Below, one piece after another: positions 57,740 to 64,000 of a stretch of DNA of 64,000 nucleotides. This stretch comes from Flammeovirgaceae bacterium 311 (GTDB lineage: Bacteria; Bacteroidota; Bacteroidia; Cytophagales; Cyclobacteriaceae), in the NCBI GenBank assembly GCA_000597885.1, contig CP004371.1:3426501-3490500 (forward strand), given 5' to 3'. A program made the translations under genes and the position numbers. Within the stretch, counting starts at the first letter, position 1; each line of letters begins with the position of its first letter. The notes under the pieces were generated by a model, which was not told the origin of the DNA, made no database searches, and saw only the letters and a program-made list of their open reading frames with translations.

Positions 57740-59422
57740 TTACTGAGCTTTGCTGCTTTGGCTGGTGGCCGAAACTGCCGCTTCATTAAATTGAAGCCAG
57801 TCGAGCTCAACATCGCCACTGGCTGGTTTCTCTTTCAGGCCTATAATAAAGCTTTGTTTTCCCGGGCGAACCTCTGAAACTTTAGCAGTTACCTCCTTCC
57901 ATTCACCACCAGTGTCTGGCAGCGTAACAACTGCAAGCGTTTCTCCATCGGCACCATCGTATCGGATTTCCAGAACGCCGCCTGCTCCGCTGGTGTTCAC
58001 ATCCAGCACCACTTCAGCAGCCTTGTTATTATCCAGATCGATGTAGCGGTACCCGGCAAACGAGCCCTGCTTTTGAAATACCAGCTTTGCATCATTTTCC
58101 CGGCTGACATACTGCGGGTTCATTTCTCCGCCGGGATATACCACTGCCCCGGAGGCCTGTATCCGGTCGCCATACTTAAATGCTCCCCTGATACCGGAAG
58201 TGCTGGGCTTTACAGGAATAATCTTTCCTTCTTCATCAAAAGTGAGAGGCTCTGCACACATTACGCGGGTGAGCCTTTTATCAATAACGGGCATGTGGTA
58301 AAACACATACCACTGGTCCTTGAACTCCACAATAGAACCATGAATATTGATTACCTGCGGATAATCCGTATTTTCCATGATCAGCCCCTGGTAGGTGTAA
58401 GGACCCAGCGGACTTTTGCTCGTCATGTAGGCCATACGGGTAGGCTTGTTGTACTGGGTGCCATCGGGTCTGTTTCTTAAACCATCGTTCTGTATGTAGA
58501 TGTAGTAGTAGGTATCGCCTCTCTTCCGGATAGAAGGCCCTTCAAAAGGAGTATTGTCTTCGGGCATCCACTGCTGAACATCCACCACAGTACTGCCTAT
58601 GACCCTTGTATAATCATCAGGATCGAGCTGCCCCATTTTAAATGGCCAGGTAACATAGGCTTTCCCATCCTCATCCACCAAAACACCGGGGTCTATGGCG
58701 ATGATTGGTTCTTTGCCATCAATCTTCAGGGGCTTTGCATCGGTAAACCAGCCCCCGGGTTTATCGCTGTAAGAAACCATTAACTCTTCCTCTGCCACCG
58801 GCCTGGTGTGGTTAAAGCAGGAGAACAGGTAATACCTGCCATTGGTGGGGTGTTTTAAGGCATCGGGAGCCCATAAACGCCTGTACTTAGGTTTCATGTA
58901 CTGCTCCGGAACAGAATCAAGGTGAAAAGATACGCCTTTGTCAGTCCAGTGAACCAGATCTTCGGAGTATAGCACATTGTACTTGTCGGAACACCAGCTG
59001 TTGCCTCCCTCATCCCTTGAGCCATACACATAAACCCCATTACCAAAAACCTTAGGCTCCGGGTCGGCAATATACAGTTTCCAGGACGGGGGCAGAATCG
59101 GATTCTGGAAGGGCACATCCACCGAAACGATACAGCTGCCAATGGTATCATTTTTTGGATTGAAGGCAGTGATCACCGCATCTCCTTTTTTCAGCCCGGT
59201 AACAACTCCTTTGCTATCAATACTGGCTACAGTTGGGTCACTGATCGTCCATTTTGCCCTTGCAGGTTTTCCGCTTGCTGAGTCAAGTGCGTTGACTTGC
59301 CTGCTGTCTCCACTGGAAAGCATAAAGGCATCGTTATCAAGCTTTGCTACCCTCGCTGCAGGGACGCAGCTGCAAAATCCAATGAGTGCTAATACCCAGT
59401 ATATCCTTGCTCTGTTTCTCAT
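57740..59422 (-). CDS. GH43 lipoprotein with Ig-like (Big_2) and C-terminal CBM6-like domain
   Basis: 560 residues, lipoprotein (GFCSC). An N-terminal Big_2-type beta domain (about 25-105) with the pattern KGVVTGLKKGDAVITAF precedes a GH43 propeller: base Asp in YIADPEPKVF, Asp in IAIDPGVLVDED, acid Glu in FEGPSIRKR. The C-terminal 130 residues (AVVYPGGEMNPQYVSRENDA, LEIRYDGADG and GDVELDWLQF) are CBM6-like. Such enzymes act on arabinan or arabinoxylan. The operon order is GH78, sulfatase, GH43, GH97. Confidence 0.87.
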   Translation of the reverse strand: MRNRARIYWVLALIGFCSCVPAARVAKLDNDAFMLSSGDSRQVNALDSASGKPARAKWTISDPTVASIDSKGVVTGLKKGDAVITAFNPKNDTIGSCIVSVDVPFQNPILPPSWKLYIADPEPKVFGNGVYVYGSRDEGGNSWCSDKYNVLYSEDLVHWTDKGVSFHLDSVPEQYMKPKYRRLWAPDALKHPTNGRYYLFSCFNHTRPVAEEELMVSYSDKPGGWFTDAKPLKIDGKEPIIAIDPGVLVDEDGKAYVTWPFKMGQLDPDDYTRVIGSTVVDVQQWMPEDNTPFEGPSIRKRGDTYYYIYIQNDGLRNRPDGTQYNKPTRMAYMTSKSPLGPYTYQGLIMENTDYPQVINIHGSIVEFKDQWYVFYHMPVIDKRLTRVMCAEPLTFDEEGKIIPVKPSTSGIRGAFKYGDRIQASGAVVYPGGEMNPQYVSRENDAKLVFQKQGSFAGYRYIDLDNNKAAEVVLDVNTSGAGGVLEIRYDGADGETLAVVTLPDTGGEWKEVTAKVSEVRPGKQSFIIGLKEKPASGDVELDWLQFNEAAVSATSQSSKAQ

Positions 59423-59495
59423 GGTATTATGTTACAAGAATCTCCCTACTCTCTTCCACACATGTTTTAGAAGAGGTTGAAAGGCAAGATCTCTA

Positions 59496-61001
59496 TTAAA
59501 GGCTTTTGATATTCAGCTTTTTCAAATTCTGATAATAAGCATCCGGGCGGAGGCTGTCGTCAAAATCGTACAGGTAATTCCACTTAGCCATGTATGCATC
59601 TGCAGGAAGAAATCTATCTCCTGTTTCCTCTAATTTCTGCTGCAGCGTTTCTTCCAGCTCTTTCTGAATGCCTGCGAATTCCGCATTCCCAACAAGATTA
59701 TTTAGCTGGTATGGATCATTCTCATTATCATATAGCAGCCATGGTCCGAATAAGTCTCTGGCATAGGTGTACCTGCTGGTTCGCACCGCCCGGTATTCCC
59801 TGCCACCACTTTTGAAGGCCCATTCATGAAATGGAACCGGCAGCATGACCAGGACAGCATCATTATCAAGTTCTTCTTTTTTCAGAATTGATGCCGAAAA
59901 ATTCTTACCCTCTACAGATGCCGGAACCGACATGTTGCACAGCCCTAACAAGCTTGGTAAGATATCAGGCGTATTGATGGGCGCTTTTATGGTAACAGCT
60001 TCTTTTCCTAATTTTTGGGGATACCTCAATAACATGGGTATCCGGGCAGACTCATCCCAGGGCCTTTGCTTTTTCAGCACGCCCTTCGACATCAGCATGT
60101 CACCATGATCTGAGGTGAAAATGAGGATGGTATTATCGGCTACTCCTTCATCATCCAATGCTTTCATCAAATCGCCCATGGCCTTATCGAGGGCAGTGCA
60201 GTGGGCATAGTAATTTGCCAAGACCCACCTGGCACTATCCTGATCACTTTCTGCCACATTGGGCCTAAGGGTTAGCTTAGCAGGGTCATATAGCTTTCTG
60301 TACTCTTCGGGTGCGGTGTTATAAGGATCATGAGGAGGGCCCCAGGATAAAACCATCAGGAAAGGTTTTTCTTTATGCTTCCGTATGTAGCTGATTGCAC
60401 TATCAGTTTGCGGAAAGGCATCATACCCGGGCCAGATGTGCTTCTGGTTCTGCTCATCAAAGTATAAAGAGTTGTTGTAATCATGGGTTACCTCACATGC
60501 TTTCCAGTAATCAAAGCCCTGGCGGCGCTCTGCAGGAATAGGCTTGCTTCGGGCGGCAAAAGGATGCTCATGCCGCTCGTGTCCGTTCATATGCCATTTA
60601 CCGATAAAGGCTGTCTGATACCCTTCTCCCTTGAAGAGCTTGCCCATGGTAACCGCCTCAGTAGGCAGGGGTTTATCATTGTAAAACAGGCCATGCGTCA
60701 GGGGGTACTGGCCGGTCATCAGGCTGGCGCGCCAGGGACTGCAAACCGGCATAACAGCCACGGCATGATCAAAATTAATGCTTTCGCTGGCCAGTCTGTC
60801 GAAATTTGGGGTGATTACATCGGGGTTACCTGCATAACCAAACGCTTCTGCTCTCCATTGATCTGCCACCACAATAATTACATTGGGCTTTTCTGTGACC
60901 AGGGCCGCCTCTTTTTTTGATTCGTTTGCCGTACTGCACCCCAGCAGGGAGCAGATAGAAAGCAGGCAGATTAAGAACTGAACTTGTGGCTTTTTCATCA
61001 A
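59496..61001 (-). CDS. Sulfatase lipoprotein, CSPWR
   Basis: 501 residues. Lipoprotein signal (SLLGC). Cys87 in CSPWR is the formylglycine site; PNVIIVVADQWRAEAFGY, GKWHMNG and FTSDHGDML give the usual metal and substrate motifs. It overlaps closely with the GH78 gene upstream (8-base gap), so the two are in one transcript, and it likely removes sulfate from a rhamnose-containing glycan. Confidence 0.88.
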   Translation of the reverse strand: MMKKPQVQFLICLLSICSLLGCSTANESKKEAALVTEKPNVIIVVADQWRAEAFGYAGNPDVITPNFDRLASESINFDHAVAVMPVCSPWRASLMTGQYPLTHGLFYNDKPLPTEAVTMGKLFKGEGYQTAFIGKWHMNGHERHEHPFAARSKPIPAERRQGFDYWKACEVTHDYNNSLYFDEQNQKHIWPGYDAFPQTDSAISYIRKHKEKPFLMVLSWGPPHDPYNTAPEEYRKLYDPAKLTLRPNVAESDQDSARWVLANYYAHCTALDKAMGDLMKALDDEGVADNTILIFTSDHGDMLMSKGVLKKQRPWDESARIPMLLRYPQKLGKEAVTIKAPINTPDILPSLLGLCNMSVPASVEGKNFSASILKKEELDNDAVLVMLPVPFHEWAFKSGGREYRAVRTSRYTYARDLFGPWLLYDNENDPYQLNNLVGNAEFAGIQKELEETLQQKLEETGDRFLPADAYMAKWNYLYDFDDSLRPDAYYQNLKKLNIKSL

Positions 61002-61009
61002 TAAAAAGT

Positions 61010-63784
61010 TTAAAGCGTTAAACTTGATTCAAAAACATACTTACCCGCCCCTACTTCGGTACGGATGAACTGGTAGGGCAGCGCATTTTCCTCATCAAGA
61101 AGAGTAGCTTTTGCCGCTTTTCCGTTGATCAGAAGACCTTGCTGCGAGGCAGGCACAAATACCTCTGCCCTTGTATTCGGTGGCACTGTCACATGCCATT
61201 TAAACTTGCCATTCTCCATTTTCCATTCAGAAACAATAGTACCATAAAGCGACTCATGGCTGGCTTTCACATCGTTCATCTCCCCATATGGATGTGGCTT
61301 AAAGATGATCTTTTTATAGCCGGGCTCTGCCGGTGACGGGTTTATCCCGGCAACTGCTTTGTACAGCCAGTCGCCAACGGCACCATAGGCATAGTGATTG
61401 AATGAATTACCCTTCTCGGTCTGGAAGGAACCGTCGGGTTTTATGGCATCCCAGCGTTCCCAAATAGTAGTCGCGCCTTTGGTTACCGGGTACAGCCAGG
61501 AAGGATACTTTTGCCGGTACAGCAATTTGTAAGCTTCTGCCACGTGACCGTAACGGGTCAGTACATGGCTTATATCCGCTACCCCCAGAAATCCGGTGGT
61601 GATATGTCCAAACTTGTTCACATCATTGGCAAGGCGTTGCGCCGCTGAGGCTTTTAACTCCTCCGGAACCAGGTCAAAAGAAAGGGCAAGTACGTAGGCT
61701 GTCTGGGTATTGGGAGACAGTCTTCCGTTTTGTGATAAAAATTCCCGGGTAAAAGACTCTTTGATTTGTTTCTGCAGGCTGGCATAGGTTGCGGCATCCT
61801 GTTCTTTGCCCAGCAAGGCAGCAGACTTTGCAAGAATTGCCGTAGAGTGGTAATAAAATACAGCCGCCAGAAAGTCAGTATCCGTAGTAGCCCCCTGGTA
61901 GTTAGGGAAGGTACTGGTAAAAGCCAGCCAGTCGTTAAACTGAAAGGTCTTGGGCCTGTACAGGCGGTCTTCGGAGGTTTTGGCTTCTCTTCTCATGTAC
62001 TCCACCCATCCTTTCATGCTGGCGTATTGATCTTCCAGCACCTGCTTGTCGCCATAGTGTGTATAGATGCTCCAGGGAACAATGGTTGCCGCGTCTGCCC
62101 ATCCGGTGGCACCAATATTAATTTTATTGTAAGGCTCGTCGGGTATTACATTTGGCACCCTCCCGTCTTCATGCTGGTCTGCTGCAAGGTCTTTTAGCCA
62201 TTTAGTAAGAAAAGCGGCAGAGTTCATGTTGTAGAATGCCGTTGGCGCAAAAGCGTGGATATCAGCTGTCCATCCTAATCGTTCATCGCGCTGAGGACAA
62301 TCCGATGGTATATCCAGAAAATTACCTCGCTGGCTCCACACAATATTCTGCTGCAGCTGGTTAATCAGTTCATTATTACAGCTGAAAGCACCCACGAAAT
62401 CAAGATCACTGTGAATCACTACTCCGGTAATTAAATCATTCGTTACCTCAGCAGGATATCCTGAAACCGCCACGTACCGGAAGCCCTGGAAGGAAAATTT
62501 AGGCTCAAATGTCTCCCATTCACCACCACCCCTGGTGGTGTAAATTATTTCCTGATCGGCAGTACGCAGGTTTGCGGTGTAGAAATTACCTTCCTGGTCC
62601 AGTATCTCTGAATGGCGTAATTTGATGGTAGTACCCTTGGGTGCCTTTACCCGTAGCCTGCACCAGCCTACCATATTCTGGCCCATATCCAGTACTGTAT
62701 CTCCTGCCGGGGTGTAAATAATTTCAATGGGTTTTAGCTCTTCTATTTTTCTTACCGGTTCGGCAATTACACCCACCAGGTTATTCTTTTTGGTTTGGGT
62801 AATCTGGGTTTTACCCCATTTTGCATCATCGTAGCCTGGCTGGTTCCAGCCTGTAAGCTCCTGCCGGGCATCGTAGATTTCGCCATCGTACATTTCAGAT
62901 TTTAATAAGGGTCCGGTAGTGGTTTTCCAGCTATCATCTGTAGGGATGATGAGCCTGCTGCCGTCCGCAAATTCTACTTCCAGCTGGGCAAACAGCTCCA
63001 GGTCCTGGTGCTGCATCAGGGGAGTGTTGTTGGGCCTGAATGCCCGGTACCAGCCATTCCCTACAATAGCACCGGTGGCATTTACCCCGCCCTTCAACAG
63101 AGGGGTAATATCATACACCTGGTATTGCAGGCGCTTTTCATAGCTGGTATAGCCAGGCGTGAAGTACTGATCTCCTACCCGCTCTCCATTGATGAAAAAC
63201 TCATACAAGCCCCGGCTGGTGCTGTATAACCTGGCAGATTTGATGGGTTTGTTAAGGTTGAATTCTTTGCGGAAGTAAGGAGCAGGATGGCTGTATTCCT
63301 CGAACGCCACGGCAGGCTTGATCCAGTTCGCCTGCCAGTCTGAGGGCTGCAGAAAACCCATCTCAAAAAGGGCAGGCTTCGACCATTTGGTAGCCTTACC
63401 GTTCTTATCCCAGGCCCTGACCATCCACCAGCCCCTTTGCCTTGATTTCAGGGAAGACCCGGCATAATCAACCAATACACTTTGTGAGCTGCCTACTTTC
63501 TGGCTGTTCCAGAGATCTGCTTTCTGTGGCGTAAGTAATTCCGGACTGGAGGCAACCAAAATCTGGTAGGCTGTCTGCTCCTGATCCCTTACATCGGATA
63601 GGAGCTTCCATGAAAATCTGGGTACTGTAACATCGATCCCTATCGGGTCTTTTTTGTACTCAGTAGTAAGATTGCCCAGTTCAGTTGCAGCCTTCAAGGA
63701 TACGGATACCCCCAGCAGCATGATAAGAAGGCAAAGTCTTATAAATCTGATTTCCCGCATAGATATGTTCAAAAACTTTTTCAT
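61010..63784 (-). CDS. GH78 alpha-L-rhamnosidase
   Basis: 924 residues with a signal peptide. Two N-terminal beta-sandwich domains (LGNLTTEYKKDPIGIDV, RLYSTSRGLYEFFINGERVGDQYFTPGYTSY split), then an (alpha/alpha)6 barrel with the family motif DCPQRDERLGWTADIHAF, EDGRVPNVIPDE and ATTIWERWD, and a C-terminal beta domain. The acidic residues of CPQRDER and of the WERW segment are the catalytic pair proposed for the family. It cleaves alpha-L-rhamnose from oligosaccharides. First gene of the operon with a sulfatase, GH43 and GH97. Confidence 0.9.
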   Translation of the reverse strand: MKKFLNISMREIRFIRLCLLIMLLGVSVSLKAATELGNLTTEYKKDPIGIDVTVPRFSWKLLSDVRDQEQTAYQILVASSPELLTPQKADLWNSQKVGSSQSVLVDYAGSSLKSRQRGWWMVRAWDKNGKATKWSKPALFEMGFLQPSDWQANWIKPAVAFEEYSHPAPYFRKEFNLNKPIKSARLYSTSRGLYEFFINGERVGDQYFTPGYTSYEKRLQYQVYDITPLLKGGVNATGAIVGNGWYRAFRPNNTPLMQHQDLELFAQLEVEFADGSRLIIPTDDSWKTTTGPLLKSEMYDGEIYDARQELTGWNQPGYDDAKWGKTQITQTKKNNLVGVIAEPVRKIEELKPIEIIYTPAGDTVLDMGQNMVGWCRLRVKAPKGTTIKLRHSEILDQEGNFYTANLRTADQEIIYTTRGGGEWETFEPKFSFQGFRYVAVSGYPAEVTNDLITGVVIHSDLDFVGAFSCNNELINQLQQNIVWSQRGNFLDIPSDCPQRDERLGWTADIHAFAPTAFYNMNSAAFLTKWLKDLAADQHEDGRVPNVIPDEPYNKINIGATGWADAATIVPWSIYTHYGDKQVLEDQYASMKGWVEYMRREAKTSEDRLYRPKTFQFNDWLAFTSTFPNYQGATTDTDFLAAVFYYHSTAILAKSAALLGKEQDAATYASLQKQIKESFTREFLSQNGRLSPNTQTAYVLALSFDLVPEELKASAAQRLANDVNKFGHITTGFLGVADISHVLTRYGHVAEAYKLLYRQKYPSWLYPVTKGATTIWERWDAIKPDGSFQTEKGNSFNHYAYGAVGDWLYKAVAGINPSPAEPGYKKIIFKPHPYGEMNDVKASHESLYGTIVSEWKMENGKFKWHVTVPPNTRAEVFVPASQQGLLINGKAAKATLLDEENALPYQFIRTEVGAGKYVFESSLTL

Positions 63785-63822
63785 CTGTAAAATAAATTCT
63801 GCTCAGAGGCTAATTAATCTTT

Positions 63823-64000
63823 TCACCTTCCAGGAGATGATTGTTCATTCTCTACCGGACTTGTGGTACTATTTGTATCCTGCTCACATTTTACACACCT
63901 GATGGAATAGAAAAATGGGTGCTGGTCATTCCGTTCATTGGCGTAAAACCATAGCTCATCCGGCTTCTTCTTATAAACAAGTCTTGAATTGGCTCCGGAA
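63823..64000 (-). CDS. C-terminal fragment of an unidentified protein (partial)
   Basis: On the minus strand a frame is open from the window edge to a TGA at 63823-63825, encoding 58 residues that include DELWFYANERNDQHPFFY and RCVKCEQD. It is co-directional with the GH78 operon and ends about 40 bases before it. I do not recognise the family, and the CxxC may be zinc- or disulfide-related. Confidence 0.35.
   Translation of the reverse strand, partial: SGANSRLVYKKKPDELWFYANERNDQHPFFYSIRCVKCEQDTNSTTSPVENEQSSPGR

Noticed and set aside
61006-61025. Inverted repeat AAGTTTAA/TTAAACTT between sulfatase and GH78 genes
   Set aside because: It overlaps the GH78 stop codon and final codons, lacks a T-tract, and the two genes appear to be in one operon, so a regulatory role is not supported.

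Overview
The window looks like a chromosomal segment of an aerobic, glycan-degrading member of the Bacteroidota, perhaps Cytophagales. Supporting signs are a TonB receptor with a carboxypeptidase-regulatory-like N-terminus paired with a DUF4249 lipoprotein, many exported lipoprotein enzymes, and promoters of the TAnnTTTG (-7) type with no strong Shine-Dalgarno sequences. I see no rRNA, tRNA, CRISPR array, insertion sequence or phage gene.

Left part (1-20 kb) is mostly housekeeping and envelope functions. It holds the end of a pirin-like gene, a BamA/D15-type barrel, a DUF4249/TonB receptor pair, an MlaD/MlaF/MlaE lipid transport operon, and a divergent GbsR/MarR regulator with two dyads between the promoters. 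These are followed by an MscS channel, an NAD-binding protein, a luciferase-like oxidoreductase, a LysR regulator, a small membrane protein, and a complete RND efflux operon.

Middle part (20-43 kb) is a carbohydrate and sulfate-ester catabolic region. It contains an alcohol dehydrogenase with a divergent AraC regulator, an esterase, a phytanoyl-CoA dioxygenase-like protein, a formylglycine-generating-enzyme-like lipoprotein with both catalytic cysteines, a HEAT-repeat sulfatase, a quinoprotein dehydrogenase fused to cytochrome c, and a GH78-like glycosidase. A 1.3 kb intergenic block holds a large dyad and a structured, terminator-bounded segment. Then come a GntR regulator, a GH8 (Rex-like), a GH43, a sulfatase, a broken PhyH remnant and two SDR dehydrogenases.

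Right part (43-56 kb) holds what I read as a complete D-apiose/apionate catabolic module built around a RuBisCO-like protein. It comprises a Gfo/Idh/MocA dehydrogenase (ApsD-like), the RuBisCO-like protein, a DUF1537 kinase (OiaK-like), a D-apionate oxidoisomerase-like protein (ApnO), a sulfatase, an apionate lactonase-like protein (ApnL) and a LacI regulator. An apiosidase-like DUF5060 glycosidase and an exported TIM-barrel isomerase sit alongside. LacI-type operators lie between the divergent dehydrogenase and RuBisCO-like genes. The far right (55.7-63.8 kb) is an operon for GH78 rhamnosidase, sulfatase, GH43 and GH97.

Together the five Cys-type sulfatases, the FGE, two GH78, GH8, two GH43, GH97 and the apiose pathway suggest use of a sulfated plant or marine-plant glycan containing rhamnose, xylose/arabinose and apiose. 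No SusC/SusD pair is seen in the window, so glycan import must be encoded elsewhere. Pathway assignments are from family recognition and gene context, not from database searches.
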